DNA of 64,000 nucleotides from Gemmatimonadota bacterium (GTDB lineage: Bacteria > Gemmatimonadota > Gemmatimonadetes > Gemmatimonadales > Gemmatimonadaceae), in assembly GCA_020161135.1 (NCBI GenBank), contig JAIUOB010000001.1, forward strand, positions 1-64,000, in the 5' to 3' direction. Numbering within the stretch: position 1 is the first letter of the stretch; each line of letters begins with the position of its first letter. The position numbers and the translations under genes were made by a program. This document shows positions 1 through 9,594 of this stretch, piece after piece. The notes under the pieces are model-generated. The model saw nothing but the letters and a program-made list of their open reading frames with translations, had not been told where the DNA came from and searched no databases.

Positions 1-215
1 CCTTCACCGACCAGCTCGAGCGCAAGGGCTGCGCGTCGGGCGCGGTGAACGCGCTGCGCTCGCAGATCGCGAACGCCGAGAAGGCCACCGGAGCGGCGCG
101 CAACGCCGCGCTCGACGCCGCCGTGACGGCGGCCGAGGGCGCGCGTAGCTGCGATGGCGCGAAGGTCGACATGCTGAAGAAGTCGCTGCAGGACCTGCGC
201 GCGCTGGCCATGTAA
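1..215 (+). CDS. C-terminal fragment of a helical, FIMAH-like protein
   Basis: The reading frame enters the window at base 3 and ends at TAA 213-215, giving about 70 C-terminal residues. The fragment is Ala-rich and helical, with two single cysteines (GCASG and SCDGA) and the end QDLRALAM. The pattern of a short helix, a Gly/Ala turn and a second amphipathic helix recalls the small FIMAH-type helical domains found at the ends of secreted bacterial hydrolases and adhesins. The two cysteines could form a disulfide. This is similarity of pattern only. The upstream part is outside the window, so no function can be assigned. A strong hairpin follows 30 bases after the stop. Confidence 0.55.
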   Translation, partial: FTDQLERKGCASGAVNALRSQIANAEKATGAARNAALDAAVTAAEGARSCDGAKVDMLKKSLQDLRALAM

Positions 216-244
216 CACGGCCGGCCCGCAGCGGATGCGGTGGC

Positions 245-278
245 GACGGGGCGGTGCGCGACAGCGCACCGCCCCGTC
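245..278 (+). terminator. GC-rich hairpin terminator after the first gene
   Basis: There is a perfect 13-bp inverted repeat, GACGGGGCGGTGC at 245-257 and GCACCGCCCCGTC at 266-278, with an 8-nt loop. It lies 30 bp past the stop of the first gene and ahead of the kdp operon. No T-tract follows, so this is a stable stem of the kind common in high-GC genomes rather than a classic intrinsic terminator. Confidence 0.55.
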
Positions 279-387
279 GTGCGTGACGGAGGGCGTGTTG
301 AGGTTTTCCTGATGTCCCCGTGCGGCAGCTTGACCCCGCATTGAGGCCGATTGGCCGACTCTTGGAGTGTCCCTTGTCCGGAGTCGT
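279..387 (+). promoter_or_regulatory. Leader region of the kdp operon
   Basis: These 109 bp between the terminator hairpin and the first small kdp reading frame should hold the operon promoter. A TTGACC hexamer at 330-335 is a possible -35 element, but no convincing -10 follows at the usual distance. A short GGCC-GATT-GGCC motif lies near 345-356. I cannot name a KdpE box. The call rests mainly on position. Confidence 0.3.
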
Positions 388-480
388 ATGTCGTACACTC
401 TCGATGGCGTCGTGCTGGTGCTGGTCGCTGCCCTGGTCGCGGCGACACGCCTGCTCGCCCGCGTCGTCGCCCGCCTCTGA
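388..480 (+). CDS. 30-aa single-span membrane peptide upstream of kdpF
   Basis: An open frame from ATG 388 to TGA 478-480 encodes 30 residues beginning MSYTLDG, followed by a Val/Leu/Ala stretch (about residues 8-23) able to span the membrane once and a basic end, RLLARVVARL. GGAG lies only 4 nt before the ATG, a short spacing. The frame ends 7 nt before the kdpF ATG, the same tight packing as the rest of the operon. Its size and single-span nature match KdpF, but it lacks the RPE-type C-terminus of KdpF. It could be a second KdpF-like stabilising peptide, a translated leader controlling the operon, or a chance frame. No family is recognised. Confidence 0.45.
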   Translation: MSYTLDGVVLVLVAALVAATRLLARVVARL

Positions 481-487
481 GCGCCTC

Positions 488-580
488 ATGACCCGCGTCC
501 ACCTTGCGGCCGCGCTCATCGCGCTCGCCCTGTTCGTCTATCTCGTCGTGGCCCTCCTCCGCCCGGAGGTGCTCGAATGA
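488..580 (+). CDS. kdpF: Potassium-transporting ATPase subunit F
   Basis: This 30-residue peptide starts at ATG 488 with MTRVHLAAAL and is one hydrophobic helix ending in the family-typical LRPEVLE. KdpF is the tiny subunit that stabilises the KdpABC potassium pump in the inner membrane. The size matches the known 29-30 residue proteins. The stop TGA (578-580) overlaps the kdpA start ATG (577-579) as ATGA, which implies translational coupling. No clear ribosome-binding site precedes it, so coupling with the peptide frame just upstream is plausible. It is shorter than usual gene-finder cut-offs, but position and sequence together make the call firm. Confidence 0.85.
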   Translation: MTRVHLAAALIALALFVYLVVALLRPEVLE

Positions 581-2316
581 CCAGCCACGCCGCCCTCGAG
601 CTGTTCGCGGTGCTCGCGCTCGTCCTGGGGTGCGCCGTCCCCCTGGGCGCGTACATCGCCCGCGTGCTGGAACCGGGCACACGCCGCCAGCCGCTCGCCA
701 TCATCGAGCGCGCGGTGTACCGCGTGCTCGGAGTCGACCCCGCCGAGGACATGCCGTGGACGCGCTACGCGACCGGCGTGGTCGCACTCAGTGCCGTCGG
801 GGTCGTCGTACTGTATGCCCTGCAGCGTGTGCAGGGCGTGCTGCCGCTCAACGACGCTGTACTGCCCGCCGTGCCGCCGCTCCTCGCCTTCAACACGGCG
901 GTCAGCTTCGTGACCAACACCAACTGGCAGGCCTACGGCGGCGAGACGACGCTGAGCCTCCTGACGCAGATGATCGGGCTCACCGTGCAGAACTTCGTCT
1001 CCGCCGCGGTCGGACTCGCGGTGCTGGCGGCATTGGTGCGCGGCTTCACGCGGCGTCAGGCGAAGGGCGTGGGCAACCTGTGGGTCGACCTCACGCGCGG
1101 CATGCTCTACGTGCTGCTGCCGCTCGCGCTGCTCGTGGCCGTGGTGCTCGCGGCCGACGGGGTGCCGCAGACACTCGACGCCACTCGCACGGTGTCGCTG
1201 CTCGCGCCGGCTGCCGACAGCGCGGCCCCCCGCGACCAGCGGCTGCCCCTCGGCGCCGTCGCGTCGCAGGTGGCCATCAAACAACTCGGCACCAACGGCG
1301 GCGGCGTCTACAACGTCAATTCGGCGCACCCCTTCGAGAACCCGACCCCGCTCACCAATCTCGTCGAGGTGGTGTCGATCCTGCTCATCCCGGCCGCGCT
1401 CTGTATCACCTTCGGCGCGCTGGTCGGCGATCGACGCCAGGGATGGGCGATCCTTGCCGCCATGACCGTGCTGCTGGTGGCCACCACGCTGCCCACCATC
1501 GCGAGCGAACAGGCGGGCACCCCCGCACTCGCGTCCGCCGGCGCCTCGCTGTCGGCCGACGCCACGCAGGCGGGCGGCAACATGGAAGGCAAGGAGGTGC
1601 GCTTCGGCATCGTGTCGTCGGCCATCTGGGCCACGGCGACGACCGCCGCGAGCAACGGCTCGGTGAATGCGATGCACGATTCGTTCACGCCGCTGGGCGG
1701 GCTCCTCCCGATGTGGCTCATGCAGCTCGGCGAGGTGGTGTTTGGCGGCGTGGGGTCGGGGCTGTACGGCATGCTCGTCTTCGCGGTGCTGGCCGTGTTC
1801 CTGGCCGGTCTCATGGTGGGGCGCACCCCGGAGTACCTGGGCAAGAAGCTCGAGGCGCGCGAGATCAAGCTCGCGGCACTCGTGGTGCTGGTGCCGAGCG
1901 CCTTCGTGCTCGTCGGCACCGCGGCGTCGCTGCTCACCGCCGGTGGACGCGCCGGCATCTTCAACCCCGGCGCCCATGGCTTCTCCGAAGTGCTGTATGC
2001 CCTCAGCAGCGCGGCCAACAACAACGGCAGCGCGTTCGGCGGATTGGGCGCGAACAGCGCCTGGTACAACGCGCTCACCGCGGTGGCCATGTGGATCGGG
2101 CGATTCTGGATCATCGTGCCGGTCCTCGCATTGGCCGGTGCGTTGGCACAGAAGCAGGCCGTTCCGCCCGGCCCCGGGACGCTCCCCACGACGGGACCTA
2201 TCTTCGTCGTGCTGCTCGTGGGCACGGTGGTGCTGGTCGGTGCGCTCACCTTTCTCCCTGCGCTCGCATTGGGCCCCATCGTCGAGCACCTGCAGCTGAT
2301 GGGCGGAGGGCGATGA
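577..2316 (+). CDS. kdpA: Potassium-transporting ATPase subunit A (KdpA)
   Basis: This is the 579-residue potassium-channel-like subunit of the KdpFABC pump; E. coli KdpA has 557 residues. It is an integral membrane protein with about ten spans. The selectivity-filter repeats are visible, notably [19 protein letters not shown] near residues 245-265 and the related [18 protein letters not shown] and NNNGSAFGG segments. KdpA binds K+ outside and conducts it toward KdpB. The start ATG has a good GGAGG at 565-569, seven bases upstream, and overlaps the kdpF stop by 4 nt. kdpB follows after 1 nt. The protein is complete with no sign of truncation. Confidence 0.97.
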   Translation: MTSHAALELFAVLALVLGCAVPLGAYIARVLEPGTRRQPLAIIERAVYRVLGVDPAEDMPWTRYATGVVALSAVGVVVLYALQRVQGVLPLNDAVLPAVPPLLAFNTAVSFVTNTNWQAYGGETTLSLLTQMIGLTVQNFVSAAVGLAVLAALVRGFTRRQAKGVGNLWVDLTRGMLYVLLPLALLVAVVLAADGVPQTLDATRTVSLLAPAADSAAPRDQRLPLGAVASQVAIKQLGTNGGGVYNVNSAHPFENPTPLTNLVEVVSILLIPAALCITFGALVGDRRQGWAILAAMTVLLVATTLPTIASEQAGTPALASAGASLSADATQAGGNMEGKEVRFGIVSSAIWATATTAASNGSVNAMHDSFTPLGGLLPMWLMQLGEVVFGGVGSGLYGMLVFAVLAVFLAGLMVGRTPEYLGKKLEAREIKLAALVVLVPSAFVLVGTAASLLTAGGRAGIFNPGAHGFSEVLYALSSAANNNGSAFGGLGANSAWYNALTAVAMWIGRFWIIVPVLALAGALAQKQAVPPGPGTLPTTGPIFVVLLVGTVVLVGALTFLPALALGPIVEHLQLMGGGR

Positions 2317-2317
2317 C

Positions 2318-4369
2318 ATGACGACCACCGTTCGTGGGACGACCGCGCTCACGCGCGGCGACCTGCTGCGAGCCCTGCGCGACGCGCTGCGGAAGCTCCA
2401 TCCGCGCGTGATGCGCCGCAATCCGGTCATGTTCGTGGTGTGGGTGGGCGCGCTGCTCACCACACTGCTGGCCGTGACGGATGCTGAGGGCGAAGCCAGC
2501 TTCGCCGCCGCCGTGTCGGCGTGGCTGTGGCTCACCGTGCTGTTCGGCAACCTGGCCGAGGCGCTGGCCGAAGGACGTGGTCGCGCACAGGCCGATGCAC
2601 TCCGCGCCAGTCGCGTCTCGCTCGTCGCGCGCAAACTGCTCGCGCCGCCGGCGATCATCGAGTACTCCGTGGTGCCGGCGTCGTCGCTCGCCCGCGGCGA
2701 TGTCTTCCACGTGGCGGCGGGTGAAGTCATCGCCGCCGACGGCGAGATCGTCGAGGGCATCGCGTCGGTGGACGAGAGTGCGGTGACCGGCGAGAGCGCT
2801 CCCGTGATCCGCGAGAGCGGCGGCGATCGCTCGGCCGTGACCGGCGGCACGCGCGTCCTCTCCGACTGGCTCATCGTGCGCGTGACCGCAAATCCGGGAG
2901 AGAGCTTCCTCGATCGGATGATCGGCCTCATCGAAGCCGGTCGGCGCCGCAAGACGCCCAACGAAGTCGCCCTCGAGATCCTGCTGGCTGCGCTCAGCCT
3001 GGTGTTCCTGCTGGCCGTCGCGACACTCCTGCCGTTCTCCCTGTGGAGCGTCGAGGCGGCGGGGCGCGGCACGCCGGTCACGGTCACCGTGTTGGTCGCC
3101 CTGCTGGTGTGCCTCATCCCCACCACCATCGGCGGACTGCTCTCGGCCATCGGCATCGCGGGCATGGATCGCATGATCCGCCGCAACGTGATTGCCACGA
3201 GCGGGCGCGCGGTCGAAGCGGCGGGCGACGTCGACGTGCTGTTGCTCGACAAGACCGGCACCATCACCCTTGGCAATCGCCACGCGGTGGCGTTCCTGCC
3301 GGCACCGGGGGTCACCGCCGCGCAGTTGGCCGAGTCGGCGCAGTTGGCGTCGCTGGCCGACGAGACCCCCGAGGGGCGCAGCATCGTCGTGCTCGCGAAG
3401 GAGCAACACGGACTGCGCGCGCGCGAGCTCGCGCCGTCGCAGGCGACGTTTGTGCCATTCGCCGCGGACACGCGCATGAGCGGCGTGGACATGGAGGGGC
3501 GGCGCATCCGCAAGGGCGCCGTCGACGCGATCACCCGCGCGGCGGGCGGTGCGTTGCCGGTCGAGGTGGACGCCGACGTGCGTCGCGTGGCGAGCGCCGG
3601 TGGTACACCGCTGCTCGTGCTCGACGATGCGCGCGTGCTCGGTGTGGTGGAGCTCAAGGACATCGTGAAGGGCGGCATCCGCGAGCGCTTTGCCGAGCTG
3701 CGCGGCATGGGCATCCGCACGGTCATGATCACGGGCGACAATCCGCTCACCGCCGCCGCCATCGCGGCGGAGGCAGGCGTCGATGATTTCCTCGCGCAGG
3801 CCACGCCGGAGGACAAGCTCACGCTGATCCGGCGCTACCAGGCCGAGGGGCATCTCGTGGCGATGACCGGCGACGGCACCAACGACGCACCGGCGCTGGC
3901 GCAGGCCGACGTCGCGGTGGCGATGAACTCGGGCACGCAGGCGGCGAAGGAAGCCGGCAACATGGTCGACCTCGACAGCAATCCCACCAAGCTCATCGAG
4001 ATCGTCGAGACCGGGAAGCAGATGCTCATGACGCGCGGGGCACTCACCACCTTCAGCACGGCGAACGACGTCGCGAAGTACTTCGCGATCATCCCGGCCG
4101 CCTTCGTGGGCACCTATCCCGTCCTCGGCGCGCTCGACATCATGCACCTCGCGACGCCCATGAGTGCCGTGCTCTCGGCCGTCATCTTCAACGCGCTCGT
4201 CATCGTGGCGCTGGTGCCGCTCGCGCTGCGCGGCGTGGCGTTCCGACCACTCGGCGCGGCCGCGCTGCTGCGGCGCAACCTGCTCGTGTATGGCCTCGGG
4301 GGCCTAGTGACCCCGTTCATCGGCATCAAGGTCATCGACCTCGTGCTCGTCGCCCTCCATCTCGTCTGA
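2318..4369 (+). CDS. kdpB: Potassium-transporting ATPase ATP-binding subunit (KdpB)
   Basis: This is a 683-residue P-type ATPase of the type IA class that energises K+ uptake by the Kdp complex. The phosphorylated aspartate is Asp311 in DKTGTIT, matching Asp307 of E. coli KdpB. The actuator-loop motif TGES lies near residue 160, and the hinge motif [16 protein letters not shown] is present in the second half. Membrane segments flank these cytoplasmic domains. Start ATG 2318 follows the kdpA stop by one base. kdpC begins 8 nt after the stop. Length and motifs are those of a functional enzyme. Confidence 0.97.
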   Translation: MTTTVRGTTALTRGDLLRALRDALRKLHPRVMRRNPVMFVVWVGALLTTLLAVTDAEGEASFAAAVSAWLWLTVLFGNLAEALAEGRGRAQADALRASRVSLVARKLLAPPAIIEYSVVPASSLARGDVFHVAAGEVIAADGEIVEGIASVDESAVTGESAPVIRESGGDRSAVTGGTRVLSDWLIVRVTANPGESFLDRMIGLIEAGRRRKTPNEVALEILLAALSLVFLLAVATLLPFSLWSVEAAGRGTPVTVTVLVALLVCLIPTTIGGLLSAIGIAGMDRMIRRNVIATSGRAVEAAGDVDVLLLDKTGTITLGNRHAVAFLPAPGVTAAQLAESAQLASLADETPEGRSIVVLAKEQHGLRARELAPSQATFVPFAADTRMSGVDMEGRRIRKGAVDAITRAAGGALPVEVDADVRRVASAGGTPLLVLDDARVLGVVELKDIVKGGIRERFAELRGMGIRTVMITGDNPLTAAAIAAEAGVDDFLAQATPEDKLTLIRRYQAEGHLVAMTGDGTNDAPALAQADVAVAMNSGTQAAKEAGNMVDLDSNPTKLIEIVETGKQMLMTRGALTTFSTANDVAKYFAIIPAAFVGTYPVLGALDIMHLATPMSAVLSAVIFNALVIVALVPLALRGVAFRPLGAAALLRRNLLVYGLGGLVTPFIGIKVIDLVLVALHLV

Positions 4370-4377
4370 GGCACCCG

Positions 4378-4974
4378 ATGCGTGCGCTCCTCCGCCCGTC
4401 CGCCGGGTTCCTGCTCCTCGCCACGCTGTGCACGGGCGTGCTCTATCCGCTGGTCGTGCGCGGTATGGCCGCACTGCTGTTCGCCGACGCCGCCACGGGT
4501 AGCGTGCTCACGGTGCGCGATCGCGCCGTGGGCTCCCGCCTCATCGGCCAGCCCTTCACCGGTGACGGCTGGCTCATCGGGCGTCCGTCGGCCACGGGCC
4601 CCACGCCGTACAACAGCGCCGCCTCATCGGGCTCGAACCTCGGGCCCACGCACCCCCTGCTCGACTCGCTCGTGCACGCGCGCGCCGCGGCGGTTCGCGC
4701 GCGCGAAGGGCTCGCCGATACGGTGCGCATCCCCGTCGACCTCCTCACCGCGTCGGCCAGCGGGCTCGATCCGCACATCTCCCCGGCCGCTGCGGCGCTG
4801 CAGGTCACGCGCATCGCGCGGGTGCGTGCCCTTCCGGTGGACAGCGTTCGCGCCATCATCCAGCGTGCCACGACGGGTCGCCTGTGGGGGGTGTTCGGCG
4901 AACCGCGGGTCAACGTGCTGCACACCAACCTCCTGCTCGACGGCGCGTGGGCGTCGTCGTTGGGGCATCCATGA
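4378..4974 (+). CDS. kdpC: Potassium-transporting ATPase subunit C (KdpC)
   Basis: This 198-residue protein has one N-terminal membrane helix (residues 8-30, including the typical TGVLYPLVV) and a periplasmic domain. Family motifs include the GQPF near residue 58, NSAASSGSNLGPT near residue 82, and SGLDPHISPAAA near residue 128. KdpC helps couple KdpA to KdpB. It lies between kdpB and the porin gene, whose start overlaps the kdpC stop by 4 nt. Length is close to E. coli KdpC (190 residues). Confidence 0.96.
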   Translation: MRALLRPSAGFLLLATLCTGVLYPLVVRGMAALLFADAATGSVLTVRDRAVGSRLIGQPFTGDGWLIGRPSATGPTPYNSAASSGSNLGPTHPLLDSLVHARAAAVRAREGLADTVRIPVDLLTASASGLDPHISPAAAALQVTRIARVRALPVDSVRAIIQRATTGRLWGVFGEPRVNVLHTNLLLDGAWASSLGHP

Positions 4975-6077
4975 TCGTCATGCCGAAGGGTCTGCGCGCC
5001 GCAGGGTTGCTGCTCGTGTCGCCGACGCTGCTGGCCGCGCAGCCGGACAGCAGCCGCGCCGACTCCGTCCGCGTCTCGGTGGGCGCGTACGTCGACAGCT
5101 ACATCGCCTGGGATGACGGCCGGCCGCGCACCCTCGACCGCAACTACACGACGCAGCCGGCGCGACACGCCGAGTTCAACGTCAACCTCGCCTTCGTGGA
5201 GGCCACCCTGCAGGGGCCACGTCTGCGAGGGCGGCTGGCACTGCAGGCCGGTACGTCGGTGCAGTCCAACTACGCCGCCGAGCCGCGTGTGGGCGCCATC
5301 AGTGGTGGTGACCTCGCGCGCACCCTCCAGGAGGCCACCATCGGCGTGGCGGTGCACCCGCGCGTGTGGATCGACGGCGGCGTGTACTTTTCGTACATCG
5401 GGCTCGAGGGGTGGATCTCGCGCGACAACCCTACATATACCCGGTCGCTCATCGCCGACTACACACCGTACTACCTCTCGGGTGCGAAGGTCACCTGGCA
5501 GGCCACGCGCACCGTCACGGCGCAGGTGCATGTCATCAACGGGTGGCAGAACATCTCCGAGACCAACCGTGACAAGGCCGTAGGGACGCGCCTCGACTGG
5601 CAACCGCGCGACGACGTGCTCGTCGGCTGGGGCATGTTCGTGGGCAACGAACAGCCCGACTCGGCGCCGGCGCAGCTGCGTGTGCTCAACCAGGTGCTGG
5701 GCCGCTGGCGTCGCGGCCCGTGGGAGCTGTCGGCCGTGTTCGACGGTGGGCGTCAGGCACGCGTCGATCGTGGCGCCGACTGGTGGACGGGCAGCACCGT
5801 CATCGCGCGTCGCGCCCTGCGCCCCACGGTCCACGCCTCGGCGCGGCTCGAGCACCTGTTCGACCGCGGGCAGGTGCTCGTGCGCACCGACGCCCCGGGT
5901 GGCTTCCGCACCAGCGGCGGCTCGATGGGGCTCGATGTGCGCCCGCAACCGCGGCTGCTGTGGCGGAGCGAGGTGCGCGCGCTGCGTTCGCGCGACGCCA
6001 TCTGGCCGCGCGACGGTGCGCCACGCGGCGCGCGCAGCAACTGGCTGGCCGTGACCTCGCTGGCGCTCACGCTGTGA
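4971..6077 (+). CDS. Outer-membrane beta-barrel porin in the kdp operon
   Basis: The product has 368 residues from ATG 4971 (a second in-frame ATG lies at 4980). It has a signal peptide ending near LLAAQ and then repeated short amphipathic strands rich in Trp, Tyr and Arg, as in a barrel. Features such as RHAEFNVNLAFVEATLQG and alternating patterns to the C-terminus resemble the OmpL-like BBP2 porin family. The gene sits between kdpC (4-nt overlap) and kdpD (13-nt gap), so it is co-expressed with the K+ pump. I infer that it admits potassium through the outer membrane. The family call is from pattern; the operon placement is seen directly. Confidence 0.8.
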   Translation: MIVMPKGLRAAGLLLVSPTLLAAQPDSSRADSVRVSVGAYVDSYIAWDDGRPRTLDRNYTTQPARHAEFNVNLAFVEATLQGPRLRGRLALQAGTSVQSNYAAEPRVGAISGGDLARTLQEATIGVAVHPRVWIDGGVYFSYIGLEGWISRDNPTYTRSLIADYTPYYLSGAKVTWQATRTVTAQVHVINGWQNISETNRDKAVGTRLDWQPRDDVLVGWGMFVGNEQPDSAPAQLRVLNQVLGRWRRGPWELSAVFDGGRQARVDRGADWWTGSTVIARRALRPTVHASARLEHLFDRGQVLVRTDAPGGFRTSGGSMGLDVRPQPRLLWRSEVRALRSRDAIWPRDGAPRGARSNWLAVTSLALTL

Positions 6078-6090
6078 GGGCCGCCCGACC

Positions 6091-8796
6091 GTGAACGGTG
6101 ACACCCGCCGCCCCGATCCCGACGCCCTGCTGGCGCGCGTCACGCAGGAATCGCCGGTCGTGCCCCGCGGACGACTCAAGCTGTTCGTCGGGGCGGCACC
6201 GGGCGTGGGCAAGACGTTCACGATGCTCGAGTCGGCCCGGCTGCGGCAGCGTGACGGTGTGGACGTGCTGGTGGGTGTGGTGGAGACGCACGGCCGCGCC
6301 GAGACGGCGGCGATGCTCGAGGGGCTGCCCCAGCTGCCGCGTCGCCCGTACACACACCGCGGCACCACCCTCGAGGAGTTCGACCTCGAAGCGGCGCTCG
6401 CGCGACGCCCGGCCCTCATTCTCGTCGACGAACTCGCGCACACGAACGCGCCCGGCGCCGCGCACGAGAAGCGCTGGCAGGACGTCGAGGCACTACGCAC
6501 CGCCGGCATCGATGTGTACAGCACGCTCAACGTGCAGCACCTCGAGAGCCTGAACGACATCGTCGCCGGTATCACCGGGGTGTCCGTGCGCGAGACGGTG
6601 CCCGACGCGGTGCTCGACGACGCCGACGAAGTCGAGCTGGTCGACGTGAGCCCCGAGGTACTCGAGCAGCGTCTCCGCGACGGCAAGGTGTATGCGTCGC
6701 CGCAGGCCGCACGCGCGCTCGACCACTTCTTCCGGCGCGGCAACCTCATCGCGCTGCGCGAACTCGCCCTCCGCCGCACCGCCGAACGTGTGGACGCGCA
6801 AATGCACGGCTGGCGCGCGTCGTCCGGCATTGCCGACGCGTGGGCCGTGTCGGAGGCGGTGCTCGTGTGCGTCGGCCCGTCGGCATCGGCGACGCGCCTG
6901 GTGCGCACGGCGCGGCGGCTCGCCGGCCAGCTCAAGGCGCCGTGGACAGCGCTCTACGTCGAGCGTCCCGGAGACGCGACCCTTCCCGCCGCCGATCGGG
7001 AGGCCGCGCAGGATGCGTTGCAACTCGCGCAGGAGCTGGGCGGGCAGGCGCTCACCGTCGCGGGCCACGATGTGGCAGACGAGGCCATTGCCGTGGCCGG
7101 GCGACTCAACGCCACGCGCCTGCTCGTGGGCCGCACGCACCGCGTGCTGCCGCGACTCCTGCCGTGGCTCGGCACGGCGGCCCGCCTCGCGCGGCGCGCG
7201 CCGCAGGTCGATGTGGTGATCGTCGGCACGCGCGATCCCGGCGCGCCCGAGCGGGCGCCCTTCGCACCGCGCGCGGTCACTCCCGTCGGCGGCGCGGGCA
7301 GCCTGCGCGAGTACGCCGCCGCGCTCGCCTGGGTCGGCGCCGTCATCGTCGTCGCGCTGCCGCTCCGCAGCCGCATCGCCGATATCGACGTGGTCATGGC
7401 GTTCCTCCTCGCCGTGGTCATCACCGCCACGCGCTACGGACGCGGGCCGGCGCTCGCCGCCACCACGCTGGCCGTCGTCGCCTTCGACCTGCTCTTCGTG
7501 CCGCCCTACGGCACGTTCGCGGTGAGCGACGTGCGCTACGTGCTCACGTTCGTGGTCATGTTCACCGTCGGCATGGTCATGGCCGGGCTCACCCGCCGCG
7601 TGCGCGAACAGGCGCACGCCGCGCGCGAACGCGAGGCGCGCACCGCCACGCTCTACGCACTCAGCCGGGAGCTGGCCGCCGCGCGCACCGACGCCGACGT
7701 CGCGCGCATCGCGCTGCGGCACCTGCACGACGTCACGGCCAGCCCGGTCGCGCTCCTCGAGCCCGACGCCGGCGGACACATGCAGCTCACGGCCGCACTG
7801 CCCACCGCGTCGTGGCCGGAGAGTGAGCTCGCCGTTGCCCGTTGGTGCCTCGACCGACAGCAGCCGGCGGGCCGCGGCACGGCCACGCTGCCAGCCGCGG
7901 GCGCCCTCTACCTGCCGCTCGCGAGCGAAGGCCAGCCGCGCGCCGTGTTCGGTCTCGCGGCGCCTGCCACCCGCCTCGCCGACCTCGGCACGCGACAGCT
8001 ACTCGACGCCATGCTCGACCAGGTGTCCGTGGCACTCGACCGCACCGTCCTCGCCGACCGGGCGCGCGCCGCACACCTCGAGGCCGAGGCGGAGAAGCTG
8101 CGCAACGCGCTGCTCAGTTCGCTCTCGCACGACCTGCGCACACCACTCGGCAGCGTGGAGGGCGCCGCGAGCACGCTGCTGCGTGACGCGACGCTGCCGG
8201 AACCGCAGCGTCGCGAGCTCGCCGCCACCATCGTCGAGGAGTCGCAGCGCATGACGCGCCTCGTCGGCAACCTGCTCGACATGGTGCGCGTCGAGACCGG
8301 CGCCCTGCACGTGCAACAGCAGTGGCACGTCGTGGAGGAGGTCGTGGGTGGGGCCGTGCTGCGCGTCGAACCGCGCCTCGCAGACCGCGTCGTCTCCGTG
8401 CACGTGCCGACGACGCTGCCGCTCGTCGCCATGGACGACGTGCTCGTGCAGCAGGTGCTCGTCAACCTGCTCGAGAATGCGGCGCGACACACCCCCGCCG
8501 GGACGCCCATCGACGTGCGCGCTGACGTACGGGGACGCGAGCTGCTGGTCTCGGTGGCCGACCGCGGGCCCGGTGTGCCTCCCGACGCGGCGACGCGCAT
8601 CTTCGGCAAGTTCCAGCGCCTCGCCGAGGGCGCGGGCGGCATCGGGCTCGGCCTGTCCATCTGCGACGGCATCGTGCGCGCACACGGCGGCCGCATCTGG
8701 GTGGAGGCTCGCGAGGGGGGCGGTGCCGTGTTTCGTTTCACGCTGCCCATGCACACGCCCCCCCCGGTCATCGAGCGCGAGGACGACATCGCGTGA
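6091..8796 (+). CDS. kdpD: Osmosensitive K+ channel sensor histidine kinase KdpD
   Basis: This is a 901-residue full-length KdpD; E. coli has 894. In order it has the KdpD N-terminal domain with a P-loop (GAAPGVGKT, residues 31-39), a universal-stress-like domain (about 250-370), four closely spaced membrane helices (about 405-505), a GAF-like region (about 535-660), the dimerisation/phosphoacceptor helix with His680 in SHDLRTPLG, and an ATPase domain with NLLENAARHTP and GIGLGLSIC. It senses K+ limitation and phosphorylates KdpE. The start is GTG 6091, and the stop overlaps the kdpE GTG by 4 nt. Confidence 0.96.
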   Translation: MNGDTRRPDPDALLARVTQESPVVPRGRLKLFVGAAPGVGKTFTMLESARLRQRDGVDVLVGVVETHGRAETAAMLEGLPQLPRRPYTHRGTTLEEFDLEAALARRPALILVDELAHTNAPGAAHEKRWQDVEALRTAGIDVYSTLNVQHLESLNDIVAGITGVSVRETVPDAVLDDADEVELVDVSPEVLEQRLRDGKVYASPQAARALDHFFRRGNLIALRELALRRTAERVDAQMHGWRASSGIADAWAVSEAVLVCVGPSASATRLVRTARRLAGQLKAPWTALYVERPGDATLPAADREAAQDALQLAQELGGQALTVAGHDVADEAIAVAGRLNATRLLVGRTHRVLPRLLPWLGTAARLARRAPQVDVVIVGTRDPGAPERAPFAPRAVTPVGGAGSLREYAAALAWVGAVIVVALPLRSRIADIDVVMAFLLAVVITATRYGRGPALAATTLAVVAFDLLFVPPYGTFAVSDVRYVLTFVVMFTVGMVMAGLTRRVREQAHAAREREARTATLYALSRELAAARTDADVARIALRHLHDVTASPVALLEPDAGGHMQLTAALPTASWPESELAVARWCLDRQQPAGRGTATLPAAGALYLPLASEGQPRAVFGLAAPATRLADLGTRQLLDAMLDQVSVALDRTVLADRARAAHLEAEAEKLRNALLSSLSHDLRTPLGSVEGAASTLLRDATLPEPQRRELAATIVEESQRMTRLVGNLLDMVRVETGALHVQQQWHVVEEVVGGAVLRVEPRLADRVVSVHVPTTLPLVAMDDVLVQQVLVNLLENAARHTPAGTPIDVRADVRGRELLVSVADRGPGVPPDAATRIFGKFQRLAEGAGGIGLGLSICDGIVRAHGGRIWVEAREGGGAVFRFTLPMHTPPPVIEREDDIA

Positions 8797-9497
8797 GCGC
8801 ACCGCAGCCGCTCGTGCTCCTCATCGAGGACGAGCCGCAGATGCGCCGCTTCCTGCGCGTCGCGCTCGAGGCTGAGCACTATCGCGTGGTCGATGCGGTG
8901 AGCGCCGCCGAGGGCATCCGGCACATGGCGGGGCACAACCCCGACCTCGTCCTGCTCGACCTCGGGCTCCCCGACGGCGACGGCATCGACGTCACGCGCC
9001 AGATCCGCAGCTGGTCCGATCGCCCCATCATCGTGTTCAGTGCGCGCGGGCAGGATGGCGACAAGATCGCCGCCCTCGACGCCGGCGCCGACGACTATCT
9101 CACCAAACCGTTCAGCACCGGTGAGCTGCTCGCCCGCATGCGCGTCGCCTTGCGACGCCAGGAGGGGCGCGGCGCCGACGCGCCCGCCCTCTTCACGGCC
9201 GGCACACTGCGCGTCGATCGTGCGCGCCGGCAGGTGTTCGTGGGCGACACCGAGGTGCACCTCACCCCCACCGAGTACCGCCTGCTCGCGCTGCTGGTGC
9301 AGCATGCCGGACGCGTCCTCACGCACCGCTTTCTGCTGCGCGAGGTATGGGGGCCCGGGCGAGCCGACCAGACCCACTACCTGCGGGTGTACATGCAGCA
9401 GCTGCGCGAGAAGCTCGAGGCCGAGCCTGCACGCCCGCGCCTGCTTCGCACCGAGCCCGGCGTCGGCTATCGGCTCGTGGTGGACAGCGACGGCTGA
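8793..9497 (+). CDS. kdpE: KDP operon response regulator KdpE
   Basis: This 234-residue OmpR-family regulator has a receiver domain with acidic residues EDE at 12-14, phospho-acceptor Asp56 in LLDLGLPDGDG and the switch lysine in TKPFS. It is followed by a winged-helix DNA-binding domain with LTPTEYRLLALLV and a C-terminal wing (GVGYRLV). It starts at GTG 8793 inside the kdpD stop. It is the last gene of the kdp unit and should activate its promoter ahead of position 388. A 97-bp gap separates it from the following receptor gene. Confidence 0.96.
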   Translation: MSAPQPLVLLIEDEPQMRRFLRVALEAEHYRVVDAVSAAEGIRHMAGHNPDLVLLDLGLPDGDGIDVTRQIRSWSDRPIIVFSARGQDGDKIAALDAGADDYLTKPFSTGELLARMRVALRRQEGRGADAPALFTAGTLRVDRARRQVFVGDTEVHLTPTEYRLLALLVQHAGRVLTHRFLLREVWGPGRADQTHYLRVYMQQLREKLEAEPARPRLLRTEPGVGYRLVVDSDG

Positions 9498-9594
9498 CGC
9501 CGACGCGATCGCCTGGCGTGCGGGCGTCCGAGAACCGTGGCGATGCGCCATGCGTTGATCCACCGTCCGTACGTTCTCCCGCCCCCGGTCCGTC

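Noticed and set aside
320..487. Longer 86-residue version of kdpF starting at 320
   Set aside because: The extra N-terminal part is Cys/Trp-rich nonsense read in a different frame from the small peptide at 388; KdpF is 30 residues.
538..3822. 1094-residue open frame on the minus strand opposite kdp
   Set aside because: Shadow of kdpA/kdpB in a high-GC sequence: extreme Ser/Arg/Ala/His content, no domain, and it overlaps genes with full motifs.
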